A stretch of DNA of 64,000 nt, from assembly GCF_014647475.1 (NCBI RefSeq), contig NZ_BMPG01000005.1, positions 62,001 through 126,000 on the forward strand, in the 5' to 3' direction. A model generated the notes under the pieces. It was not told where the DNA came from and did not search any database. It saw nothing but the letters and a program-made list of their open reading frames with translations. A program made the translations under genes and the position numbers. The DNA comes from Halocalculus aciditolerans (GTDB taxonomy: Archaea; Halobacteriota; Halobacteria; Halobacteriales; Halobacteriaceae). Below, piece by piece: positions 50,650 to 58,614 of this stretch (within the stretch, counting starts at the first letter, position 1; every line of letters begins with the position of its first letter).

Positions 50650-53127
50650 TCAGTCGGCTTTCGCCTGCCAGTCCCGGAGCGAGTCCGCCGACACGCCGTC
50701 GACGTCGTCCGCGAGCTCGTCGGCGTCCGCGTCCCGGAGGTCACCGACGTCCTCGACGCCCACCGCGTTCAGTTTCTCAGCCGTCTTCGACCCGATGCCG
50801 TCGAGCTCGGTGAGCCCGCGGCTCGCGCGGTACTCCTCGTAGTTACAGACCGGACAGCCGAACTCCCAATCCTCACCCGACTCGTCGCGGATGACGAGCT
50901 CCGGGAGGTCGTGCTCCTCGCAGATTTCATCCGTCGCCTCGACGTCGCCGTTCCGCGGGAAGGAGAGGCTGTACTCGCAGTCCGGGTAGCGCGTGCAGCC
51001 CACGAGTCGGTTCCCGTTCCGCAGGCGCTTCACCGCGAGCTCGCCGCCCTCGTCCTCGCCGCACTCGGGGCACGCGCCCACGACGAGCTCCACGCCCGCG
51101 TCCTCCTCGGCGCAGAGCGGACAGCCGTGCACGAACGTGCTCCGGCCGTCCAGCATCTTCACCTCGTGGAGGTCGTGCTCCTCGCACGTCTCGTCGAGCA
51201 CGATGGGCTCGCCCGAATCCGGGAGCGGCAGCGTGAACTCACAGTCCGGATAGCCGTCACAGCCCACGAAGTAACTTCCTCTACTTGCCCGCCGGATGAG
51301 CAGGTCGTTCCCGCACTCCGGACACGGCCCCACCGTCTTGTCCGCCTTCAGCGACTCCCGGAGGTGGTCGCCGATCTCCTCCCGGGACTCGCCGAGCGAC
51401 TCGAACACCCGGCCCAGCATCTCCCGGGACTCTTCTGTTACTTCGTCGAGCGTCGTCTCGCCCTCGACGATGGCGGTCATGTCCTCCTCCAGCTCCGCGG
51501 TCATCTCCTCGGAGACGACGAGGTCCGCGTACTGCTCCGCGGCCTCCACGACCGCCATCGCCAGCCGCGTCGGCCGCGGCGGGTCGCCCTCGATGTACCC
51601 GCGGTCGTAGAGCTTCTCGATGGTGTTGTGCCGCGTGCTCTTCGTCCCGATACCCAGCGACTCCATCGTCTCGATGAGCCGCGACTGGCCGTACCGCCGC
51701 GGCGGCTGCGTCTGCTTCTCCTCGATGCGCGCGTCCACGACCTCCAGCTGTTCGCCCTCCTCGACGTCGGGGACGTAGTTCTCGTCCGTCCCGAAGTACG
51801 GATAGACGGCGTGATAGCCCTCTTCGAGGAGGCGGCGGCCGTTCGCCTTCAGCGAGAGATTCTCGCCCGCGACCTCGGCGACGACGCGGAGGTGCTCCCA
51901 CTCCGCCGGCTCCGCGAGCGTCGCGAAGAAGCGCCGCACGACGAGTTCGTAGACCTCCCACTCGTCCTCCGAGAGGTCGCCGCGCGCCGGAATGTCGGGC
52001 GTCGGATGAATCGGCGGGTGGTCGGTCGTCTCCTCGTCCCCGGCCGTCGGCTCCAGCTCCTCTAAGTCCCGGAGGAGGTTCACCGCGTCCGAGAAGTGCG
52101 GGTTCCCGTCGAACTCGCCCACGAGCTCGGCGGGGTCGAGGTCGTCCGGGTAGACCGTGTTGTCCGTCCGCGGATACGTGATGTAGCCCGCCGTGTAGAG
52201 GTCCTCGGCGATGCTCATCGCGCGGCCCGCGCCGTAGCCGAGCGAGCTCGCCGCGCGGATGTACTGCGTCGTGTTGAACGGCGCGGGCGGGTCGTCCGTC
52301 CGCGTCCGCCGCCGCACGCTCTCCACGACGACCTCCGCGGCCTCGCGGAGCACCGCGAACGCCTCGTCTGCCGCGTCCTCGTCCCAGACGCGCTCGGCCT
52401 CGTTGTCGTCCTCGTCGAGGTAGAAGTACTGCGCCTCGAACTCGGTCGCGTCCTTCGCGAGGTCGGCGAACAGCTCCCAGTAGTCGTCCGGGTCGAACGC
52501 CTCGATCTCGCGCTCCTTGTCCACGATGAGCTTGAGGGTCGGCGACTGCACGCGGCCGACCGAGATGAAGTCCTCGCCCATCTGGCGGGCGGAGAGCGAG
52601 AGGAAGCGCGTGAGCGCGGCCCCCCAGACGAGGTCGATAATCTGTCGCGCCTCGCCGGCGGCGGCGAGCTCGAAGTCGAGTTCGTCCGGCTCCGCGAACG
52701 CCGTCTTCACCTCGTTCTCCGTGATGGAGGAGAAGCGCACGCGCTTCACCGGCGCGTCCTCGTTCACGTCCCGAACGAGCTCGTAGGCTTCCTTCCCGAT
52801 TAGCTCGCCCTCGCGGTCGTAGTCCGTCGCGATGACGACGTCGTCGGCGTCGCGGGCGAGCCGCTGGAGGACGTTCACGATGTCCTCCTGCGTCGCCGTC
52901 TTCACGATGGGCGCGTCGACGAGCTCGCGCGGCTCGACGTCCCGCCAGTCCTCGTACTCCGAGGGGAAGTCGACGCCGACGACGTGCCCGCTCAGGCCGA
53001 CGCAGCGCTTCCCGCCCCACTCGTAGACGTAGACGCCGGCCTGCTGGTCGGCTCTCGCGCCGCCCTCCGAGAGGATGTCGGCGATGCGTCGCGCCGCGTT
53101 GTTCTTCTCCGTGATGATGAGTTCCAC
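50650..53127 (-). CDS. topA: DNA topoisomerase I (type IA)
   Basis: An 825-residue enzyme that relaxes negative supercoils. The start is a GTG at 53127, giving ELIITEKNNAARRIADIL, the first Toprim strand. The Toprim metal site is D102-Y103-D104 in TDYDREGE. The active-site tyrosine is Y318 in AGYITYPRTDNT. After the clamp come several zinc-ribbon modules (CPECGNDLLIRRASRG with VGCDGYPDC; CPLC; a second CPEC with VGCTRYPDC; CPVC). A helix-hairpin-helix ends the protein (GLTELDGIGSKTAEKLNAVG). This C-terminal layout is usual for haloarchaea. Confidence 0.94.
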   Translation of the reverse strand: MELIITEKNNAARRIADILSEGGARADQQAGVYVYEWGGKRCVGLSGHVVGVDFPSEYEDWRDVEPRELVDAPIVKTATQEDIVNVLQRLARDADDVVIATDYDREGELIGKEAYELVRDVNEDAPVKRVRFSSITENEVKTAFAEPDELDFELAAAGEARQIIDLVWGAALTRFLSLSARQMGEDFISVGRVQSPTLKLIVDKEREIEAFDPDDYWELFADLAKDATEFEAQYFYLDEDDNEAERVWDEDAADEAFAVLREAAEVVVESVRRRTRTDDPPAPFNTTQYIRAASSLGYGAGRAMSIAEDLYTAGYITYPRTDNTVYPDDLDPAELVGEFDGNPHFSDAVNLLRDLEELEPTAGDEETTDHPPIHPTPDIPARGDLSEDEWEVYELVVRRFFATLAEPAEWEHLRVVAEVAGENLSLKANGRRLLEEGYHAVYPYFGTDENYVPDVEEGEQLEVVDARIEEKQTQPPRRYGQSRLIETMESLGIGTKSTRHNTIEKLYDRGYIEGDPPRPTRLAMAVVEAAEQYADLVVSEEMTAELEEDMTAIVEGETTLDEVTEESREMLGRVFESLGESREEIGDHLRESLKADKTVGPCPECGNDLLIRRASRGSYFVGCDGYPDCEFTLPLPDSGEPIVLDETCEEHDLHEVKMLDGRSTFVHGCPLCAEEDAGVELVVGACPECGEDEGGELAVKRLRNGNRLVGCTRYPDCEYSLSFPRNGDVEATDEICEEHDLPELVIRDESGEDWEFGCPVCNYEEYRASRGLTELDGIGSKTAEKLNAVGVEDVGDLRDADADELADDVDGVSADSLRDWQAKAD

Positions 53128-53236
53128 AGTCAGGGGCCTCCAGGGTCGATACTGCACGGTAGGCCGGTCCTCGTTCTAAAGGTTTCGGGGAGCCAACCAC
53201 CGCGGAGAACGCTCAACGACGTCGCATTCGTGGGTT

Positions 53237-53440
53237 TCACGGGGGCACTGCGCGCCCGCGACGCGTCGCGTACCGGTACGCGCCCGCGAGCGCCGCGTAC
53301 GTCACCACGAACAGCGCCGCGAACGCCACCAGCAGCGTGTACGGCGGGTGCCCCACGAACACCGCGTTCACGACGACGACGTCGAGCAGCGTCGCGACTA
53401 CCACCATCGCGGGCACGAGCGCCGACGCCGACCCAGGCAT
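53237..53440 (-). CDS. small two-helix membrane protein
   Basis: A 67-residue protein starting at the ATG at 53440. Two hydrophobic helices (LVPAMVVVATLLDVVVVNAV and YTLLVAFAALFVVTYAALA) are joined by a short loop and followed by an Arg-rich end. It lies 50 bases after the GNAT gene on the same strand and 109 bases before topA. The function is unknown. Confidence 0.65.
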   Translation of the reverse strand: MPGSASALVPAMVVVATLLDVVVVNAVFVGHPPYTLLVAFAALFVVTYAALAGAYRYATRRGRAVPP

Positions 53441-53490
53441 ACGGTACCGTACAACACGAGTGGTGAAACGTCTTCTCCCCGCGCTCCGCG

Positions 53491-53901
53491 TCACTCCACG
53501 CGGTAGTACATCCCCTCGGACGCGGGCGCGGTCGCCTCGAACCCCCACCGCTCGTAGAAGCCGTCGACGTCCGCCATCAGATTCACGTACGCGGAGGGCG
53601 GCGCGGTCTCCTCCACGTACGCCATCAGGGCGTCCATCATCCGACTGCCGAGGCCCCGGCGCTGGTGGTCGGGGTGGACGGCCATATCGCAGAGGTGGTA
53701 GACGGAGCCGTCGTCGCCGACGATACGTCCCATGCCGACGACGTCACCGGTCGGTTCGTGGACGGCGGTGACGCCGTAGACGGTGTTCGGCAGGCCGCGC
53801 TCGACGGCCTCCACCGACCGCTCCGCCATCCCCGCCGCCTCGCGCAGCGCCACGAACGTCTCCGGCGTCGGCAACTCCTCTCGGACCGCGTACTCGCTCA
53901 T
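53491..53901 (-). CDS. GNAT family N-acetyltransferase
   Basis: A 136-residue protein with the acetyl-CoA binding motif A in LCDMAVHPDHQRRGLGSRMM. The preceding strands hold TGDVVGMGRIVGDDGS and the following region reads AYVNLMADVDGFYERWGFEA. The ATG at 53901 is used; the longer reading upstream has no such features. The acceptor cannot be told. It is divergent from the nitroreductase gene. Confidence 0.88.
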   Translation of the reverse strand: MSEYAVREELPTPETFVALREAAGMAERSVEAVERGLPNTVYGVTAVHEPTGDVVGMGRIVGDDGSVYHLCDMAVHPDHQRRGLGSRMMDALMAYVEETAPPSAYVNLMADVDGFYERWGFEATAPASEGMYYRVE

Positions 53902-54030
53902 ACTCGGGTCGGGGTCGCGGGCGGCGTTGAGCGTTCCGGTCGGCCGTGAGCCACGAGACCACCTACCGCGGATTCCGGCCGACGGCACCGCGGCCGAAGG
54001 GCGTATAGCGCACAGATTAGAACTATTCGT

Positions 54031-54639
54031 ATGCAACAGCATCCGCCGCGACGGTCGCTCGACGAGGAGGTCGCCGAACACCGCGAGCCCGAAGCCGACG
54101 TCGACCCGATATTCGTCAACCGCTGGTCGGCGCGCGCGATGACGGGCGAACCCCTCGACGAAGCCGACTACCGCCCGCTCTTCGAAGCCGCGCGCTGGGC
54201 TCCCTCCTCCCGGAACACCCAGCCGTGGCGGTTCGCGTACGCCGCGCGCGGCGACGACGAGTGGGAGACCTTCCGCGGGTTCGTGAACGAGTTCAACCGC
54301 TCGTGGGCCGACGACGCCGCCGTCCTCGCCGTGCTCTTCTCCGAGACCACGGACGACGAGGGCCGCTCGCTCGCCTCCAACTCCTTCGACGCCGGCGCGG
54401 CCTGGGAGAACCTCGCCTTAGAGGGGACGCGCCGCGGCCTCGTCGTCCACCCGATGGGCGGCTTCGACCACGAGGCCGCCGCCGCCGAACTGAACGCCCC
54501 CGACGACTACGACGTCGAAGTGATGGTCGCCATCGGCGAGCGCGCGCCGCCCGAGACGCTCCCCGACGACCTCAGCGACCGCGAACGCCCCAACGGCCGC
54601 AAACCCCTCGACGAAATCGTCACCCGCGGCTCCTTCTAA
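54031..54639 (+). CDS. nitroreductase family protein
   Basis: A 202-residue FMN-dependent oxidoreductase. The phosphate-binding motif NRWSARAMTGEPL and the AARWAPSSRNTQPWRFAYAA segment are the nitroreductase signature. The C-terminal IGERAPPETLPDD helps close the FMN site. Such proteins reduce nitro compounds, quinones or enones with NAD(P)H. The gene is convergent with gatB. Confidence 0.9.
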   Translation: MQQHPPRRSLDEEVAEHREPEADVDPIFVNRWSARAMTGEPLDEADYRPLFEAARWAPSSRNTQPWRFAYAARGDDEWETFRGFVNEFNRSWADDAAVLAVLFSETTDDEGRSLASNSFDAGAAWENLALEGTRRGLVVHPMGGFDHEAAAAELNAPDDYDVEVMVAIGERAPPETLPDDLSDRERPNGRKPLDEIVTRGSF

Positions 54640-54655
54640 GCCCTTTAGTCGGGCT
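54639..54655 (+). terminator. short hairpin at the nitroreductase stop
   Basis: AGCCC at 54639-54643 and GGGCT at 54651-54655 enclose TTTAGTC and overlap the stop codon. It may act as a terminator for the plus-strand gene in the convergent gap before gatB. Confidence 0.3.
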
Positions 54656-54780
54656 CCGCTCGACGCTCGCCTGACCCCGGCGTTGTCGCTCTCGTGGACG
54701 CGAAGCAATTGACCGTCGAGAATTCTGAGGATTCGGTGTCGGGGCGGTGGCGCGGTGGGGTGGGGTGCGGTCCGGACCGA

Positions 54781-56265
54781 CTACTCGTCGAGCTTCTCGC
54801 GGAGCTTCTGATTGACGTCGCCGGGGTCGGCGCTCCCCTGCGTCTTCTGCATCACCTGGCCGACGAGGAAGTTCAACGCGCCGCCCTCACCAGCATGATA
54901 ATCCTCGACCGCATCGGGGTTCTCCTCGATGGCCTCCTCGACGGCGGCCTCGACTTCGCCGCCGGAGGTCTTCCCGAGGTCTTCGGCGTCGACGACCTCG
55001 TCCGGCGTCATGTCGTCGTCGAGCATCCGGCGGAGCACGACCTCCTCGGCGTTCTTCGTCGTGATTTCGTCCTCGTCGACGAGTTCGATGAGGCGCGCGA
55101 AGTCGTCGAAGCGGTCTTCGACGTCCGCGATTTCGAGGTCGCGGTAGTTGAGTTCGCCGAGGATGGTGTCGGCGACCCACGCCGCCGCGAGGTCCGCGTC
55201 GAAGCGGTCCGTCATCTCCTCGAAGAAGTCCGCGACCGCCTTCCGGGAGGTGAGCTTCGACGCCGCCTCCGCGGAGAGCCCGTACTCCTCGCGGAAGCGC
55301 TCGCGGCGCGCGTCCGGGAGTTCGGGAATCTCGATGCGCTCCTTCCAGTCCGACACCTCCAGCGGCGGGATGTCCGCCTCCCGGAAGTACCGGTAGTCCT
55401 TCTCCTCTTCCTTCGACCGCATCGACACGGTGGAGCCGGAGGCCTCGTTCCACGCGCGCGTCTCCTGCTCGACGGCGCGGCCGCGCTTCAGGAGGTTCCG
55501 CTGTCTGCTAATCTCGAAGGAGAGCGCGTCCGCCGCCCCCTTGTGACTCGAGATGTTCTTCACCTCTGTTCTGTTCGCTTCCGCGAGCGCGTCCTCGCTC
55601 GGCCCGCCGTCGCCGTCGAACGCCTCCGCGTCCATCATCGAGATGTTCGCGTCCACGCGCAGACTCCCGTCCCGCGCCGAATCGTAGACGCCGAGGTATT
55701 CGAGGACTTCTTCGAGCTTCGCGAGGAACGCCCGCACTTCGGCGGGGTCGCGGAAGTCCGGCTTCGTGACGATCTCCATCAGCGGCGTCCCCGCGCGGTT
55801 GTAGTTCACGAGCGTGTGCGTCGCCGTCTCGATGCCGCCGCCGACGTGCTGGAGGCTCCCGGGGTCCTCCTCCAGGTGGGCGCGCTCCAGTTCGATGACG
55901 CGGCGCTCGTCCCGGTGCGAGATCTCGAGCTCGCCGCCCTGACAGATGGGGTCGTCGTACTGCGTGATCTGGAAGCCCTTCGGGAGGTCAGGGTAGAAGT
56001 AGTTCTTCCGGTGGAAGCGCGTGCGCTCGGGTATCTCCGAGTGGAGGGCCTTTCCGAGCTTGACGGCGGCTTCGACGGCGGCCTCGTTCAGCACGGGGAG
56101 CGCGCCCGGGAGGCCGAGGCAGGTGGGACAGGTGTGCGTGTTCGGCTCCGCGTCCTCGGTGTCCGTCGAACACCCGCAGAAGATCTTCGTGTCCGTCTCC
56201 AACTGGACGTGGACCTCCAGCCCGATGACCGCCCGGAGGTCACGTTCGGCGGCCTGCATACTCAT
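54781..56265 (-). CDS. gatB: Asp-tRNA(Asn)/Glu-tRNA(Gln) amidotransferase subunit B
   Basis: A 494-residue protein. The N-terminal region IGLEVHVQLETDTKIFCGCS is the family signature, with zinc ligands in the CGCS and CPTCLG segments. The LPKGFQITQYDDPIC and EIVTKPDFRDPAEVRAF segments form the kinase-like core, and a C-terminal YqeY-like tail ends in QKTQGSADPGDVNQKLREKL. GatB activates the acid side chain of mischarged tRNA with ATP before amidation. GatA and GatC are not in the window. Two close ATGs are possible; the upstream one is given. Confidence 0.94.
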   Translation of the reverse strand: MSMQAAERDLRAVIGLEVHVQLETDTKIFCGCSTDTEDAEPNTHTCPTCLGLPGALPVLNEAAVEAAVKLGKALHSEIPERTRFHRKNYFYPDLPKGFQITQYDDPICQGGELEISHRDERRVIELERAHLEEDPGSLQHVGGGIETATHTLVNYNRAGTPLMEIVTKPDFRDPAEVRAFLAKLEEVLEYLGVYDSARDGSLRVDANISMMDAEAFDGDGGPSEDALAEANRTEVKNISSHKGAADALSFEISRQRNLLKRGRAVEQETRAWNEASGSTVSMRSKEEEKDYRYFREADIPPLEVSDWKERIEIPELPDARRERFREEYGLSAEAASKLTSRKAVADFFEEMTDRFDADLAAAWVADTILGELNYRDLEIADVEDRFDDFARLIELVDEDEITTKNAEEVVLRRMLDDDMTPDEVVDAEDLGKTSGGEVEAAVEEAIEENPDAVEDYHAGEGGALNFLVGQVMQKTQGSADPGDVNQKLREKLDE

Positions 56266-56331
56266 TATCCGGCTTTCACCGGCGAGGCGCTTAGGGCTAC
56301 CGAACGCGCTCGAACGCCGCCTCCGGTCTCG

Positions 56332-56892
56332 TCACTCGCCGAGTAGCTCGCCGGTCGTCGTGATCGTCGCGAACTCCCCCGACAACTGGGCGAGCGCCGT
56401 CTCGTGGACGAGGTCGGCGTCGAAGCGCTCGCCGTCCAGTTCGCGGTCGTGGGTCGCCGTCGCGTCGCGCGCGAGCAGGACGGTGTAGCCGCGGTTCTCG
56501 GCCATGCGGACCGTCGTCGAGACGCAGTGGTCGGTGGTGAGGCCGGCGACGACGAGCGTGTGGACGCCCCGTTCGTCGAGCCACTCGGCGAGACCAGTTC
56601 CGATGAACGCGCCGTTCACGCGCTTCACGAACTCGCGCTCGCGCGCGGAGCCGTCCGGCTCCAGGCCGTCGACGAACCGGAACCCCGGCTCGCCGCGCCT
56701 GAGGGGCGAATCGCGTTCTCGTGAGTCGTGGCGGACGTGCGCGACGGGTCGCTCGGCGTCCCGCCACGCGTCGAGCAGGTTGCGAGCGCGCCGTTCGGCG
56801 TCGGGGTTGTTCCGCTCGCCCCACCCGGGCTCCTCGAAGCCCCGCTGGAAGTCGACGAGGACGAGCGCGGCGTTCTCGAAGTCCCGCGTCAC
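56332..56892 (-). CDS. isochorismatase-like cysteine hydrolase
   Basis: A 186-residue protein with the catalytic triad of the family: D14 in [12 protein letters not shown]90 in [11 protein letters not shown] and C123 in [20 protein letters not shown]. Such enzymes cleave amide or ether bonds (nicotinamidase, ureidosuccinate or carbamoyl hydrolases). It starts at a GTG that overlaps the stop of the YqcI/YcgG gene by four bases (GTGA). This coupling suggests that the two act on one substrate in sequence. Confidence 0.88.
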   Translation of the reverse strand: MTRDFENAALVLVDFQRGFEEPGWGERNNPDAERRARNLLDAWRDAERPVAHVRHDSRERDSPLRRGEPGFRFVDGLEPDGSAREREFVKRVNGAFIGTGLAEWLDERGVHTLVVAGLTTDHCVSTTVRMAENRGYTVLLARDATATHDRELDGERFDADLVHETALAQLSGEFATITTTGELLGE

Positions 56893-57701
56893 GTCTGCTC
56901 ACCTCCGGCGACGGGGTCGAACGTCGCGGGGATCTTCGGGTGCTCTCTCGTGACGGTGATGGGGCAGTCGTCGGGGGCTTGGGCGTCGTCCTCGCGGAAG
57001 AGGTACTGCGGCCACTCGCGGTCGCCCTCGACGCCCCAGTCGCCGAGGTCGGCGTGCGGGCAGACGCCGTCGTACTCCACGAGGCGCTCCTGGATGACGT
57101 CGCGGGCGTGCTGGCCGGCGTCGGTGTCGGCGGTGATGCCGTCGAAGAGCGAGCGCGGCTGGAAGGTGATTTCGAGGCCGACCGGCGAGAACCGCGAGCG
57201 GTAGGTGTCGTAGAAGGGCGCGCGGCAGGTGGGGAACATGGGTTCGCCGGCGAAGCAGAACTCCCAGCGCTCGTCGTCGGGGTCGGTGGGGATGTCGGCG
57301 GGCCACGGTTCGGGGTCGTGGACGTGGAGGAACTGGAGGAGGTGCCAGAGGCGCTCGTGGTAGTCCGCCTCGGTCGTCGCGGTCTCGTCGGGGGCGAAGA
57401 AGACGACGAAGGAGGTCCGGGAGCCGTGCGCGTCGTAGCGGTCGAGGTAGTCGCAGAGCGCGTCGCGGAACGCGAGGAGCGCGTCCTTCTCCCGCATCGA
57501 CGGGACGGCGGTGTAGAGCGGTTCGCCGGCCTCCACGGACTGCGTGCCGAAGTGGCAGGGGAACGGCGACCCGTCGTGTTCGCCGGTGACCGCGTCGCGG
57601 AACGTCCGCCAGTGCGCCGCGAGCCAGTCGGGGGCGTCGCCCGCGTCGACGCGCTCGGCTAGCTCAGCCTGCGTCATCACTCCCTGGAACTCCCCGTTCA
57701 T
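56889..57701 (-). CDS. YqcI/YcgG family protein (possible heme N-hydroxylase)
   Basis: A 270-residue protein. The segment [18 protein letters not shown] with the PCHFGTQ signature and the later [20 protein letters not shown] with [16 protein letters not shown] place it in the YqcI/YcgG family. As I recall, this family includes heme-dependent N-hydroxylases acting on guanidine-containing amino acids, such as GntA, but that is knowledge of the family, not something seen here. The ATG at 57701 is used. It overlaps the cysteine hydrolase gene by four bases. Confidence 0.8.
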   Translation of the reverse strand: MNGEFQGVMTQAELAERVDAGDAPDWLAAHWRTFRDAVTGEHDGSPFPCHFGTQSVEAGEPLYTAVPSMREKDALLAFRDALCDYLDRYDAHGSRTSFVVFFAPDETATTEADYHERLWHLLQFLHVHDPEPWPADIPTDPDDERWEFCFAGEPMFPTCRAPFYDTYRSRFSPVGLEITFQPRSLFDGITADTDAGQHARDVIQERLVEYDGVCPHADLGDWGVEGDREWPQYLFREDDAQAPDDCPITVTREHPKIPATFDPVAGGEQT

Positions 57702-57755
57702 ACCTCGTGTTCGAGCGGCCAGCGCCATGGGCGTTTCTCTCCCGTCTCCCCCCGT

Positions 57756-57980
57756 TCACTCCTCGGCGGGGTCGAGGTCGAGGACGCCGGCGGTGACGAG
57801 GACGGAGAGAGCGAACGCGTAGACGGCGCAGGCGACGCCGACGGTGACGAAGGGGGCGGCGAGCAGGCGGGCGGTGTGGTAGCCGACGAACCCGCGGGTG
57901 ACGCCCATCACGACGAACCCGCAGAGGGTGAAGACGAACGTCCCGACGGTGGCGACGAGGAAGCGCTTCTGCCGGTTCAT
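57756..57980 (-). CDS. small two-helix membrane protein, 74 aa
   Basis: A 74-residue protein; ATG at 57980. Helices FLVATVGTFVFTLCGFVVMG and LLAAPFVTVGVACAVYAFAL are separated by a basic loop. A short C-terminal acidic tail follows. It lies before the YqcI/YcgG gene on the same strand and its ATG overlaps a possible 32-codon frame upstream. The function is unknown. Confidence 0.65.
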   Translation of the reverse strand: MNRQKRFLVATVGTFVFTLCGFVVMGVTRGFVGYHTARLLAAPFVTVGVACAVYAFALSVLVTAGVLDLDPAEE

Positions 57981-58075
57981 CGCTCCGCCTCCACGCCGTC
58001 GCCGCCCGTCGACCACTCGCGGGACGCGGCCGGCGCGTTCGCCTCGCACTGCCGTGCTGACTCGGCCTGCGGCAT
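57977..58075 (-). CDS. possible 32-residue ORF coupled to the next gene
   Basis: From the ATG at 58075 a 32-codon frame (start MPQAESARQCEANAPAAS) ends in a TGA that overlaps the ATG of the membrane protein gene by four bases (ATGA). The overlap has the same form as in the real operons of this window. The peptide has no recognisable feature, so it may be chance. Confidence 0.3.
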   Translation of the reverse strand: MPQAESARQCEANAPAASREWSTGGDGVEAER

Positions 58076-58180
58076 ACCTCGTCTTCGCGCCTCCGCGGGT
58101 AAATCGCCGTCGGTGCGCCCGAGGCTTCTTCCACTCGAAGGAGTATCGTACTTTTCGTCTGACGCGCGACTGCCACAGGC

Positions 58181-58187
58181 TTAATAC
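58181..58187 (+). promoter_or_regulatory. probable promoter of the coiled-coil gene and smc
   Basis: TTAATAC lies about 27 bases before the ATG at 58211 and is the only AT-rich hexamer-like element in the gap. Leaderless transcription is implied. Confidence 0.5.
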
Positions 58188-58210
58188 GGGCTGACGTAGT
58201 CGTGTGGAGT

Positions 58211-58585
58211 ATGTCGAGTGAGGTCGAGGACGAGCGGGTCGAGGAACTCGAAAAACGCGTTTCTGAGATGGAGGCGACGATTCGCGGGCTCACCGAGGAG
58301 CTCGTCGACGCGAACACGCGCATCCGGAAGCTCGAAGAGCGCGAAGGCATGCACGAGCCGATGGACCGGGTGGAACACCAGCAGGTCAGCCCGGACGGCC
58401 AGCCCGCAGCAGACGAGGAAGCGCCCGCCGGCGGCTGGGGCGAGGACGACGACGCGCAGCGGCAGGCGCGCTCGCAGATGGAGGAATCGAAGGGCGACGG
58501 AGCGGAAAGCTCTAAGGACGGCGACGCGAACGAAGAAGCAGAGAACGAGGACTCCGACCTCGGCGACGACATCATCGTCGCGTAA
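58211..58585 (+). CDS. coiled-coil protein upstream of smc
   Basis: A 124-residue acidic protein. The first 50 residues form a leucine-zipper-like coiled coil (EDERVEELEKRVSEMEATIR, then ANTRIRKLEEREGMHE). The rest is of low complexity, rich in Glu, Asp, Ala and Gln. It ends LGDDIIVA. The ATG at 58211 is preferred to a GTG three codons upstream. It lies 29 bases before smc and could be a partner of the SMC complex, but that is inferred only from position. Confidence 0.78.
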   Translation: MSSEVEDERVEELEKRVSEMEATIRGLTEELVDANTRIRKLEEREGMHEPMDRVEHQQVSPDGQPAADEEAPAGGWGEDDDAQRQARSQMEESKGDGAESSKDGDANEEAENEDSDLGDDIIVA

Positions 58586-58614
58586 GGCGCGGGGTTCTCG
58601 GATTCGGGTTCCAG

